From Sphingobium chlorophenolicum (GTDB lineage Bacteria; Pseudomonadota; Alphaproteobacteria; Sphingomonadales; Sphingomonadaceae): DNA of 50,483 nt. The notes beneath the pieces were generated by a model. It searched no databases, was not told the DNA's origin, and worked only from the letters and a program-made list of their open reading frames with translations. The position numbers were made by a program, and so were the translations under genes. The DNA is taken from assembly GCF_000722875.1 (NCBI RefSeq), contig NZ_JFHR01000036.1, positions 1 to 50,483 of the forward strand, given 5' to 3'. Positions 28,229 to 36,408 of this stretch are shown here, piece after piece. How positions within the stretch are numbered: position 1 is the stretch's first letter; each line of letters opens with the position of its first letter.

Positions 28229-28993
28229 ATGGATTTCAGGGGACTTGCCGCCATCGTCACGGGCGGCGCATCCGGCCTTGGCGGTGCCACGGCGGAGCGG
28301 CTGGCCAGGGGCGGGGCGAAGGTGACGATCTTCGACCTCAACGCCGATCTGGGCGAGGCGCATGCGAAGGCCATCGGCGGCCATTTCATCAAGGTCGACG
28401 TGACGAACGAAGCCGCCGTCGACGCCGCGCTGGATGAGGCGGAGGCGCTGAACGGCAAGGCCCGCATCCTGGTCAACTGCGCGGGCATCGGCCCGCCCGC
28501 CAAGGTCATCGGCCGCGACGGCAAGGCGATCCCGCTGAACGATTTCTCGAAGATCGTGACCATCAACCTGATCGGCAGCTTCAATGTCCTGTCGAAATTC
28601 GCGGCGCGCCTGCACGATGCGGATCCGGTCGGCGGTGAGGAACGCGGCGTCATCGTCAACACGGCCAGCGTCGCCGCCTTCGACGGGCAGATCGGCCAGG
28701 CCGCCTATGCTGCGTCCAAGGGCGGCGTGGTCGGCATGACCCTGCCCATCGCGCGCGAATTCGCCCGCTACGGCATCCGCGTGATGACCATCGCGCCGGG
28801 CCTGTTCCTGACTCCGCTGCTGGCGTCCCTGCCGCAGGAGGCGCAGGATTCGCTGGGCAGGCAGGTGCCCTTCCCCAGCCGCCTCGGCCACCCCGACGAA
28901 TATGCGCTGATGGTGGAGCAGATCGTCGCCAACCCGATGCTGAACGGTGAAGTCATCCGCCTGGACGGCGCGATCCGGATGGCGCCGAAATGA
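28229..28993 (+). CDS. SDR, 3-hydroxyacyl-CoA dehydrogenase type 2-like
   Basis: This 254-residue SDR has TGGASGLGGAT, an Asp after the second strand (IFDLN, NAD preference), NCAGIG, NTASVAAFDGQIGQ and the active-site YAASK, followed by IAPGLF. The NTASVAAFDGQIGQAAY block is characteristic of HSD17B10-like 3-hydroxyacyl-CoA dehydrogenases. The ATG at 28229 follows GGGAGAG. Its stop overlaps the acyl-CoA dehydrogenase start as ATGA, so translation is coupled. It could oxidise a 3-hydroxyacyl-CoA or act on a 4-oxo/4-hydroxyacyl-CoA. Confidence 0.9.
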   Translation: MDFRGLAAIVTGGASGLGGATAERLARGGAKVTIFDLNADLGEAHAKAIGGHFIKVDVTNEAAVDAALDEAEALNGKARILVNCAGIGPPAKVIGRDGKAIPLNDFSKIVTINLIGSFNVLSKFAARLHDADPVGGEERGVIVNTASVAAFDGQIGQAAYAASKGGVVGMTLPIAREFARYGIRVMTIAPGLFLTPLLASLPQEAQDSLGRQVPFPSRLGHPDEYALMVEQIVANPMLNGEVIRLDGAIRMAPK

Positions 28994-30189
28994 GCGCGGC
29001 CCACATCGGCGCCGGTCCGGAACGGACGGCGGAGATCGCGGCGAAGGTGGAAGCCTTCGTCCGCGAGGTGGTCGTCCCCTATGAGCGCGATCCCCGCCGC
29101 GACCATCATGACTGCCCGACCGAGGAACTGGTCGTCGAATTGAAGGAAAAGGCGCGGGCCGCAGGCGTGCTGACGCCGCATATCCTTCCCGAAGGCGGCC
29201 ATCTGACGCAGCGGGAGACGGCCATCGTGCTGCGCAAGAGCGGCCTGTCGCCGCTGGGTCCGCTCGCTTGCAACACCGCCGCGCCCGATGAAGGCAATAT
29301 GTATCTTCTGGGCAAGGTCGGCAGTGCGGAGATCAAAGAGCGCTTCCTGCAACCGCTGGTGGAGGGGCGGGCGCGTTCCGCCTTCTTCATGACCGAACCG
29401 GCGGCGGAAAATGGCGCGGGTTCCGATCCGTCGATGATGCGGACCGTCTGCCACCAGGACGGCGATCATTGGGTGATAAGCGGGCGCAAGGCGTTCATCA
29501 CCGGCGCGCAGGGCGCGAAGGTCGGCATCGTCATGGCGAAGGCGGAGGAGGGGGCGTGCATGTTCCTGGTCGATCTGCCCGATCCGGCGATCCGCATCGA
29601 TCATGTGCCCAACACCATCGACAATTCCATGCCGGGCGGCCACGCGGTCATCACCATCGACAATCTGCGCGTCCCGGCCAGTCAGATGCTGGGCCGGGCG
29701 GGCGAAGGCTTCCAATATGCGCAGGTGCGACTCAGCCCGGCGCGGCTGTCGCATTGCATGCGCTGGCTGGGGGCGTGCATCCGGGCGAATGAGATCGCGG
29801 CCGACTATGCCAATCGCCGCCTGGCCTTCGGCAAGACGCTGATCGATCATGAGGGCGTCGGCTTCATGCTGGCGGAAAATCTCATCGATCTGAAACAGGC
29901 GGAATTGATGATAGACTGGTGCGCGGACGTGCTGGACAGCGGCGCGCTGGGCACGGTCGAAAGCTCCATGACCAAGGTCGCCGTGTCCGAAGCGCTGATG
30001 CGCGTCGCGGACCGCTGCGTCCAGGTGATGGGCGGGGCGGGCGTGACCGGCGACACCATCGTGGAGCAGGTGTTCCGGGAAATCCGGGCCTTCCGCATCT
30101 ATGACGGCCCGACCGAAGTGCATAAATGGAGCCTGGCCAAGAAGATCAAGCGCGACTGGCGGGAGGCCCAGAGGGAGAAGGTGGCATGA
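28990..30189 (+). CDS. acyl-CoA dehydrogenase, ACAD10/11-like
   Basis: This 399-residue FAD enzyme has the usual three ACAD domains: a helical N terminus, FFMTEPAAENGAGSDPS at the FAD/substrate site, and a C-terminal helical domain with MGGAGVTGDT. The end reads IYDGPTEVHKWSLAKKI: the YEGT glutamate of ordinary medium-chain enzymes is replaced by a DGPxEVH pattern, as in the ACAD10/ACAD11 group. It overlaps the SDR before it and the APH-type kinase after it by 4 bases each. The kinase neighbour supports an ACAD11-like role with 4-hydroxyacyl-CoA substrates; this is an inference. Confidence 0.88.
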   Translation: MSAAHIGAGPERTAEIAAKVEAFVREVVVPYERDPRRDHHDCPTEELVVELKEKARAAGVLTPHILPEGGHLTQRETAIVLRKSGLSPLGPLACNTAAPDEGNMYLLGKVGSAEIKERFLQPLVEGRARSAFFMTEPAAENGAGSDPSMMRTVCHQDGDHWVISGRKAFITGAQGAKVGIVMAKAEEGACMFLVDLPDPAIRIDHVPNTIDNSMPGGHAVITIDNLRVPASQMLGRAGEGFQYAQVRLSPARLSHCMRWLGACIRANEIAADYANRRLAFGKTLIDHEGVGFMLAENLIDLKQAELMIDWCADVLDSGALGTVESSMTKVAVSEALMRVADRCVQVMGGAGVTGDTIVEQVFREIRAFRIYDGPTEVHKWSLAKKIKRDWREAQREKVA

Positions 30190-31256
30190 GCGTGGATGCA
30201 TCCGTCAACGCCGGAACCACCGCCGTGCGGGAGGCCTATCGTTTCGACGAAGCCGCCCTGGCCCGCTGGATGGAGGCGCATGTCGACGGCTATGCCGGGC
30301 CGCTCTCCGTCGAGCAGTTCAAGGGCGGCCAGTCCAACCCGACCTACAAGCTGGTGACGCCGCGCCGTTCCTATGTGCTGCGCCGCAAGCCGCCGGGACA
30401 GGTGCTGAAGGGCGCCCACGCCGTGGAGCGGGAGGCGCGGGTGCTGTCGGCCCTGGGCGGGACGGGCTTTCCCGTCGCCCATGTCCATGGCCTGTGCACT
30501 GACGATAGCATCATCGGCAGTTGGTTCTATGTGATGGAGATGGTTGAAGGCCGCATCTTCTGGGACGCGACCTTCCCCGATGTCGGCCGCGACCAGCGCG
30601 CCGCCTATTTCGACGCGATGAACGGCACCATCGCGACGCTCCACCGCCTCGATCCGGAAGCCGTCGGGCTGGGCGACTATGGCCGCCCCGGCAATTATTT
30701 CGAACGGCAGATCGCCCGCTGGTCGAAACAATATCTGGAGGATGAGGAGGCGGGGCGCGACCCCGGCATGGACCGGCTGATCGAGTGGCTGCCCACCGCC
30801 ATTCCGGCGGGCGACGAGACGCGGATCGTCCATGGCGACTTCCGCTGCGACAATATGATCTTCCACCCGACGGAGCCGCGCGTGCTGGCGGTGCTGGACT
30901 GGGAATTGTCGACGCTGGGCCATCCGCTGGCCGATTTCGCCTATCATGCGATGATGTTCCGCATGCCGCCGGACATCGTGGCTGGGCTGGGCGGTGCGGA
31001 CATCGCGGCGCTGGGCATTCCCAATGAAGAGGAATATCGCGCCGCCTATTGCCGCAATGTCGGACGCCCGCCGATTTCCGAAGCGGACTATGCCTTTTGC
31101 ATCGCCTTCAACTTCTTCCGGCTGGCGGCGATCTTCCACGGCATCAAGGGACGGGTGATCCGGGGAACGGCGGCATCCGCCCATGCGAAGGACCGGCTGG
31201 GAAGCCTGCCGCGCCTGATCGACCTGGCGGTGGAGAGAATGGAGGCCTGCCGCTGA
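30186..31256 (+). CDS. APH-family kinase, ACAD10/11 N-domain-like
   Basis: This 356-residue aminoglycoside-phosphotransferase-fold protein has an N-terminal lobe with GGQSNPTYKL and YVLRRKPPG (ATP-binding lysine). The catalytic loop is VHGDFRCDN and the metal-binding DWELSTLGHPLADFAYH follows. This is the family fused to acyl-CoA dehydrogenase in animal ACAD10/11 and represented by LvaA in levulinate catabolism, where it phosphorylates a 4-hydroxyacyl-CoA. The start at 30186 overlaps the ACAD stop (ATGA). Antibiotic resistance is unlikely given the operon. Its stop lies four bases from that of the convergent deacetylase gene. Confidence 0.88.
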   Translation: MSVDASVNAGTTAVREAYRFDEAALARWMEAHVDGYAGPLSVEQFKGGQSNPTYKLVTPRRSYVLRRKPPGQVLKGAHAVEREARVLSALGGTGFPVAHVHGLCTDDSIIGSWFYVMEMVEGRIFWDATFPDVGRDQRAAYFDAMNGTIATLHRLDPEAVGLGDYGRPGNYFERQIARWSKQYLEDEEAGRDPGMDRLIEWLPTAIPAGDETRIVHGDFRCDNMIFHPTEPRVLAVLDWELSTLGHPLADFAYHAMMFRMPPDIVAGLGGADIAALGIPNEEEYRAAYCRNVGRPPISEADYAFCIAFNFFRLAAIFHGIKGRVIRGTAASAHAKDRLGSLPRLIDLAVERMEACR

Positions 31257-31260
31257 ACGA

Positions 31261-32265
31261 TCAGCGGCAGAGGGTCTTCGGATCGACCGGGGAACGCGGC
31301 CTGGGAATGGCTTCCACGTCGATCTTCCGCTGGCGGGCGGCGCGATCCATCAGCAACTGGTTCCCCGCCCAGGGATCGGGAGCGACATAAGCAGGGTCGC
31401 GCTGTGCTTGCGGCAGGCTCACATAATGCGCCCCCGCCGCATCGAGCCTGGCGAGCACATCGGGCAGCGTATCCGCTCCCCAGGCGCTCAGATGCGTCAG
31501 CAGCACTTGCGGAATCATGCGGCCATAGACGGCGTGCGAAAGCGCCTTCATGCGCAGGATGCCATCGTCGACGCCCTTCAGATATTGGGCCTTCATGGCC
31601 GCAATCGCCTTCCTGTCGCCGGTACGCAGACAGCGCGCATAGGCGTCGCTATAAGCCCAGTCGTCAAAGCTGACGCTGGCCTCCGCGATCCGGTATCCCC
31701 GCTCTTTCAGGAAGGCCATGGCGCTGTCATGCTGCGCCTTGTCCCGCCCCGCCGCCATGTTGGGAAATCGGAAATAGCGCCAGTCCGCGCCTTCCATCCG
31801 GCTGGCGATCTCCTGCTCGCCGGTCACGACATCGGCCTCCCATGCCTCAAGGGAAGGCGCGCGATTGAGGTTCATGTGGCTGTAGGAATGATTGCCCAGC
31901 GAATAGCCTGCGCGCCGCCAGCGATCCAGCACCGCCGCGCCGTCGCTGTCCCGTTCCAATTTGCCGACATTGACCAGACCATAAGCGTCCGGCACCCCAT
32001 GTCGCTTCAGCGTATGAAGATAGAGATCGGCAATGGCCAGACGGGTCGTGCCGGGGGGCAAATTGCCGTTGCCCGACAGGTCGTCCACCGTGATCGCAAT
32101 ATCGAAGGGCTGCCTGTCATGCGAATAATCGGCGGGATCATGCGGCGCGGCGAGCAACATCATGGCGGCCATGGCCCCCATGCAAGCACCGCCGATCCCC
32201 AATAACCGCCTGTTCCATCCTTTGCGGATGAACCGCCGCCATCGATTCTTCAGGGTTGAAATCAT
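31261..32265 (-). CDS. polysaccharide deacetylase-family protein, membrane-anchored
   Basis: This 334-residue protein has a very basic N terminus (residues 1-20), one hydrophobic segment at about 22-40 acting as uncleaved anchor or signal, and a NodB-type carbohydrate esterase 4 domain. The metal/catalytic motifs are ITVDDL and GNHSYSHMNLN. It should work in the periplasm on N- or O-acetylated polysaccharide or peptidoglycan. The substrate is unknown. Only a weak AGGA site precedes the ATG at 32265. The nearby O-acyltransferase suggests a shared theme of surface glycan acetylation. Confidence 0.86.
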   Translation of the reverse strand: MISTLKNRWRRFIRKGWNRRLLGIGGACMGAMAAMMLLAAPHDPADYSHDRQPFDIAITVDDLSGNGNLPPGTTRLAIADLYLHTLKRHGVPDAYGLVNVGKLERDSDGAAVLDRWRRAGYSLGNHSYSHMNLNRAPSLEAWEADVVTGEQEIASRMEGADWRYFRFPNMAAGRDKAQHDSAMAFLKERGYRIAEASVSFDDWAYSDAYARCLRTGDRKAIAAMKAQYLKGVDDGILRMKALSHAVYGRMIPQVLLTHLSAWGADTLPDVLARLDAAGAHYVSLPQAQRDPAYVAPDPWAGNQLLMDRAARQRKIDVEAIPRPRSPVDPKTLCR

Positions 32266-32284
32266 TTATAATCCTACGTCCCGT

Positions 32285-32492
32285 GGAGAATTCGAAATGC
32301 CGGGAAATGGCCAATAGCTGACATTAATTCCTCCCTACGCGCAGCGTGGGGAGGGGGACCGCTCGCGAAGCGAGTGGTGGAGGGGAAATTCGGAGGTCGT
32401 GCCCCCTTCCCCTCCACCAGCCTTCGGCCGGTCCCCCTCCCCATCTCCCGATGGGGAGGAATAGGATAGGTCCGCTCTCCACCCAAACCAGC
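32285..32492. repeat. composite intergenic repeat, type 2 (full, forward orientation)
   Basis: This is a complete copy upstream of the deacetylase gene. Left flank: ATGCCGGGAAATGGCCAAT and AGCTGACATTAATT. First unit: terminal ACGC-GCA-GCGT hairpin inside CCTCCCT...GGGGAGG, inner CTCGC-GAA-GCGAG. Spacer: AAATTCGGAGGTCGTGCCCC. Second unit: inner GCC-TTC-GGC, terminal CCATC-TCCC-GATGG. Right flank: AATAGGATAGGTCCGCTCTC then CCACCCAAACCA. Nearly identical to the copy at 47805-48005. Confidence 0.9.
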
Positions 32493-32886
32493 CAATCACA
32501 CATGAAAAATGAACAAATTTATTCTCAGGAATATTCCTCGTTTATTGTCACGACCGAATGATTATTGCTTTCAATATTTCAAATCCGGTACGATTTAAGT
32601 AAATTAAATCCAAATCATTGTTATTTCACCATAAAAAACGACGAACATTGCATATTATGCGATATGCCGATTCCACTTCCCCAAGAAATCGGAAAATTTT
32701 CTGGTACGAAAAATCCCAACGAACAGCGGAATCGGCAATTCCGTCGATCTTCATGAATTGGGGACGCAAGATGCACTATCGCGTGCTTCTTTACTTGATA
32801 AGGACGGCTGCAATCCTTCGCGAAGATAAGGAAGCAATAGCGGAAACATTTCGGCGGACGCGACATGATCTGCGGATCGTCCGCGC
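32493..32886. other. AT-rich gene-free stretch
   Basis: About 250 bp (32500-32750) are far richer in A and T than the rest of the window. They hold only short frames (63-90 residues) with no recognisable features. The stretch should contain the promoter of the acyltransferase gene. Such a local drop in GC often marks transferred surface-polysaccharide genes or a silenced promoter. Confidence 0.6.
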
Positions 32887-34782
32887 ATGATTAAGCAATA
32901 TCGCACGGATATTGACGGACTGCGGACCGTAGCGGTCATTCCGGTCGTCATCTTCCATCTGGGAACCAGCCTCTTCTCCGGCGGTTTCGTCGGCGTCGAT
33001 GTGTTCTTCGTAATCTCCGGCTTCCTCATCACGCAAACGCTTCTAGGCGAGCAGGGCGCATGGCGCGACGCGCTGTTCGATTTCTACAAGCGGCGCATCA
33101 AGCGCATCTTCCCGGCGCTGTTCGCTCTCTACCTGATCGTGATGCTCGCCGCCTGCACGCTGCTGATGTCGGATCAGGCGACGGAGGTGTCCCGGTCGAT
33201 CATCGCCTCCATATTCTTCGTCTCGAACATGCTATTCTACGGCCAGAGCGGCTATTTCGACGGCGAACTGGACAGCAACCCGCTGCTGCACACCTGGTCG
33301 CTCTCGGTGGAGGAGCAATTCTACATCTTCTTCCCGCTGCTGATCTTCTTTACCCGTAGCTGGTCCGCCACGCACCGGCGCCAACTGGTCTGGGCGTTGA
33401 CGCTGGCCAGCTTCGTCGCGGCGCAATGGATGGTGTCGCGCAACGCCAGCGCGGCTTTCTACCTCATTCCCTTCCGCACCTGGGAACTGGCCATCGGTTC
33501 GCTGCTGGCGATGGGCGCGATCCCGGCCCCGCGCCGTCAGTGGCAGGCGGAAATCGGCGTCGTGGCCGGGCTGGCGCTGATCGCCTGGTCCGTTCTCTTC
33601 TACAACAAGGCCACAACTTTCCCCGGCGCGTCCGCCCTTGTCCCCTGCTTTGGCGCAGGCCTCGTCCTGCTCTGCGGGCAGCGGGGAACCACATGGGGCG
33701 GCCGCCTGCTTTCGCTGCCGCCGATGCGCTTCATCGGCCTCATTTCCTATTCGCTCTACCTCTGGCACTGGCCGATCATCGTCTTCTATCGCCAGATCGA
33801 CAGCCGCCTGGACAATGTGGAGCGGCTGGGCCTGCTGATCGCGGCCATCTTTGCGGCGACGCTCTCCTGGGCCTTCGTGGAAAAGCCGTTCCGCCGGTCG
33901 AGCCGCCTGACCTCCCGCGCCGTGGTGGCGCGGGGCACGGCCGCCATGGCGGCCTGCGGCGCGGCCGTGCTGTCGCTCGCCCTGCTCAGCAATAGCCTCT
34001 ATCCCATATCCGCGCAGGCGCGCGACGTGCTGGCCTATGGCGAGCGGACGGGGCGGACGGAAATGATGCGCACCGGCTCCTGCTTCCTGACGACGCAGAA
34101 CCGCCTGTCGGACTATTCGGTCGAAAAATGCCTGACGGCCGCCCATGACAAGCCCCGCCTGCTCATCATCGGCGACAGCCATGCCGCCCATCTCTATTAT
34201 GGGCTGAACCATGCGCTGCCGAACATGCATGTGCTCCAGGCGACGGCGGCGGGGTGCAAGCCGCTGATCCACAGTCGCGGCGATGCGCGCTGCCTGGCCC
34301 TGATGCAGCGGGTCTTTTCCGAATATCTGCCCCGGCTGCGCCCGGACATGGTCGTGCTTTCGGCCCGCTGGCTGGACAAGGATGTTCCCGATGTCGAACA
34401 GACCGTCCGGCTGATCCGGCAGGCCGCGCCCCATGTCATCGTGTCCGGGCCGATCGTGGAATATGACCAGGCATTGCCGCGCCTGCTGGCCAAGCATATC
34501 GACCAGGCCGAACCGCTGGCCACGCACAGAAACGGGCAGGTGGCCAAAGTCGACCAACAGCTCGCCGCGGCGATGAAGCGGGCCGATATCCCCTATTTCT
34601 CGACCTATCGCAGCCTTTGCGCGACCGATTGCCGCCTCTGGGTGAAGTCGGGCGTGCCCGTCCAGTTCGACTATGGCCACTTGACGCAACAGGGATCGAT
34701 CTTCATCGCCGACCTGATGGCCCGCGACATTTGCCCTCAACTCGCCGCCATGCCCAAGGCGCCGGACATGGCTGGACTTTAG
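32887..34782 (+). CDS. O-acyltransferase, AT3-SGNH type (OafA/YrhL-like)
   Basis: This 631-residue membrane protein has an N-terminal acyltransferase-3 domain (residues 1-~370) with about ten membrane segments. It opens with YRTDIDGLRTVAVIPVVIFH, which carries the conserved histidine, and continues with GGFVGVDVFFVISGFLIT. A C-terminal periplasmic SGNH domain (from ~400) has the nucleophile serine in IIGDSHAAH and a late DYGHLT with the histidine. These enzymes transfer acetyl groups to O-antigen, exopolysaccharide or peptidoglycan. It is preceded by AT-rich DNA and stands apart from glycan synthesis genes, so the acceptor is unknown. Confidence 0.92.
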   Translation: MIKQYRTDIDGLRTVAVIPVVIFHLGTSLFSGGFVGVDVFFVISGFLITQTLLGEQGAWRDALFDFYKRRIKRIFPALFALYLIVMLAACTLLMSDQATEVSRSIIASIFFVSNMLFYGQSGYFDGELDSNPLLHTWSLSVEEQFYIFFPLLIFFTRSWSATHRRQLVWALTLASFVAAQWMVSRNASAAFYLIPFRTWELAIGSLLAMGAIPAPRRQWQAEIGVVAGLALIAWSVLFYNKATTFPGASALVPCFGAGLVLLCGQRGTTWGGRLLSLPPMRFIGLISYSLYLWHWPIIVFYRQIDSRLDNVERLGLLIAAIFAATLSWAFVEKPFRRSSRLTSRAVVARGTAAMAACGAAVLSLALLSNSLYPISAQARDVLAYGERTGRTEMMRTGSCFLTTQNRLSDYSVEKCLTAAHDKPRLLIIGDSHAAHLYYGLNHALPNMHVLQATAAGCKPLIHSRGDARCLALMQRVFSEYLPRLRPDMVVLSARWLDKDVPDVEQTVRLIRQAAPHVIVSGPIVEYDQALPRLLAKHIDQAEPLATHRNGQVAKVDQQLAAAMKRADIPYFSTYRSLCATDCRLWVKSGVPVQFDYGHLTQQGSIFIADLMARDICPQLAAMPKAPDMAGL

Positions 34783-34939
34783 ATCAGGGATTTAGTCGGG
34801 CGAGTAACATACCAACCATTCGAAATATAGGATGACAGGCCTGACCTGCCTTCCTTTGATTTCCTGACCAGCAGTTTGAATTTTCAGCGCTTATGGAAAA
34901 AGTGGTGGCATGGCGGGTTGCACCGCGACATAAGAGGTC

Positions 34940-36190
34940 ATGGCCGAGAGACCCGTCCCCTCCGATGATCCATTGGTGACCGATGCGGGGGGAGGGGCCC
35001 GGCGCACCCGCTTCGAGGACAAGAAGCAGCGGATATTGGATGTCGCGACGGTCCTGCTGAACGAGCGGGGCGTGACGGGCATGACCTTTCAGGAGGTCGC
35101 CCAGGCCCTCTCGCTCAAGACGACGAGCGTCATCTATTATTTCCGCTACAAGGAACTGCTCGCCGCCGCCGTGCTGGAGGACAGCATAGAGCGGCTGCAC
35201 GCCATGGTCCGGGAGGCGGGGACGGAACCGACGCCGGAGGCGCGGGTCGAGAAATATCTGGCCCTCTTCTTCGACCGGACGGCCCGATCCCTGCGGAAGG
35301 AAATGCGCCCGCTTGCGAATTTCTCGGAAATCCGGGCGCTTGACGAGGAATATCGCCTGCCCTTGATCGCCCAATATCAGGCCTTGTTCCGGGATGTCCG
35401 CGAATTTTTCGGGACGAGCGACGACCCCGACCGGAAACGCGTGCTGACGGCGCGGACGCAGCTTCTGAACGAATCCCTCTTCTGGGCGACCTTCTGGCTG
35501 CCCCATTACGCGCTGGGGGATTTCGACAGCGTCCGCCGTCGCATGTTCGACATATTGCGGGAGGGCATCGGCGCGAAGGGCCTGGAATCAAGGGCCTGCC
35601 CGCTCACGCTGGAGGAGGCGCTGGACGCCGCGCCGCTCCAGTCGCCCTTCATGCGGATCGCGACCAGGCTCATCAACGAGCATGGTTACAAGGGCGCCTC
35701 GGTCGACAGCATCATGCGGGAGATGAACCTCACCAAGGGCAGCTTCTACCATCATAATGAGGCGAAGGACGACCTCATCCTGGAATGTTTCCGGGAAAGC
35801 TACCGCCGCCTGACCCGTCTCCAGATCGCGGTGGACGCGCGGGGAGGGACGCGATGGCAGCGGTTGGAAAATGGGATCGCGTCCGTCCTGGTCCTCCAGT
35901 TCGCGAGCGACCATCCTCTCCTGCGCTCGACCGCGCTGCAGGCGATGCCCGCCGCGCTCCGCGCCGAGGCGCTGGAACTCAGCAACCGGGAGGCCCTGTG
36001 GCTGGCCGGCGCGCTGCTGGACGGCATGCGGGAAGGGTCCGTCCGCCTGATCGATCCCGCCATCGCCGGGCATATCATCATGTCGACCATCAATTCGGCC
36101 TATGACGTGCGCGGCTGGGCCGCCGGCCAACCGCTCGAATTGGCGGTATCGCGCTTCGCCGGGCTGCTGACGAAGGGCATATTCGATTAG
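34940..36190 (+). CDS. double TetR-family regulator (two TetR units in one chain)
   Basis: This 416-residue protein is twice the normal TetR length and contains two complete TetR units. Unit 1 (about residues 20-215) has ILDVATVLLNERGV and the recognition region EVAQALSLKTTSVIYYFRYKE. Unit 2 (about 230-416) has RIATRLINEHGYKGAS and SIMREMNLTKGSFYHHNEAKD. Each is followed by a helical ligand/dimer domain. Such a chain could form an internal pseudo-dimer and bind an asymmetric operator. The frame is open throughout, so it is a true fusion. AGAGG precedes the ATG at 34940. No target is obvious nearby. Confidence 0.88.
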   Translation: MAERPVPSDDPLVTDAGGGARRTRFEDKKQRILDVATVLLNERGVTGMTFQEVAQALSLKTTSVIYYFRYKELLAAAVLEDSIERLHAMVREAGTEPTPEARVEKYLALFFDRTARSLRKEMRPLANFSEIRALDEEYRLPLIAQYQALFRDVREFFGTSDDPDRKRVLTARTQLLNESLFWATFWLPHYALGDFDSVRRRMFDILREGIGAKGLESRACPLTLEEALDAAPLQSPFMRIATRLINEHGYKGASVDSIMREMNLTKGSFYHHNEAKDDLILECFRESYRRLTRLQIAVDARGGTRWQRLENGIASVLVLQFASDHPLLRSTALQAMPAALRAEALELSNREALWLAGALLDGMREGSVRLIDPAIAGHIIMSTINSAYDVRGWAAGQPLELAVSRFAGLLTKGIFD

Positions 36191-36202
36191 AGCAGGCGCC
36201 AT

Positions 36203-36335
36203 CCCATTCCTCCCCATCGACAGATGGGGAGGGGGAGCGCTCGCGTAGCGAGTGGTGGAGGGGAAAATTCGCAGGTCGCGCCTTTCCCTCCACCAGCCTG
36301 CGGCCAATCCCCCCTAAAAGCCAAACCTTCCCCAT
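36203..36335. repeat. composite intergenic repeat, type 2 (decayed right half)
   Basis: This copy lies between the double-TetR and MFS genes. The left unit is intact (terminal CCATC-GACA-GATGG, inner CTCGC-GTA-GCGAG) and the spacer AAAATTCGCAGGTCGCGCC is recognisable. The right unit keeps the inner GCC-TGC-GGC hairpin but loses the terminal hairpin after CCAATCCCCC. Confidence 0.75.
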
Positions 36336-36408
36336 CCCAAATATTGCTGCGTCTTTTCTCTACCCGCTCGGTTGCGAAACCCGCCGCGCAGGCGCTAAGG
36401 AGGGGGCC

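Noticed and set aside
30186..31256. APH-type kinase considered as an aminoglycoside resistance gene
   Set aside because: It is translationally coupled to an acyl-CoA dehydrogenase and matches the ACAD10/11 N-domain type rather than resistance enzymes.
32565..32890. Small frames of 63 and 90 codons in the AT-rich gap
   Set aside because: No start signals, no family resemblance, overlapping frames on both strands; more likely promoter DNA.
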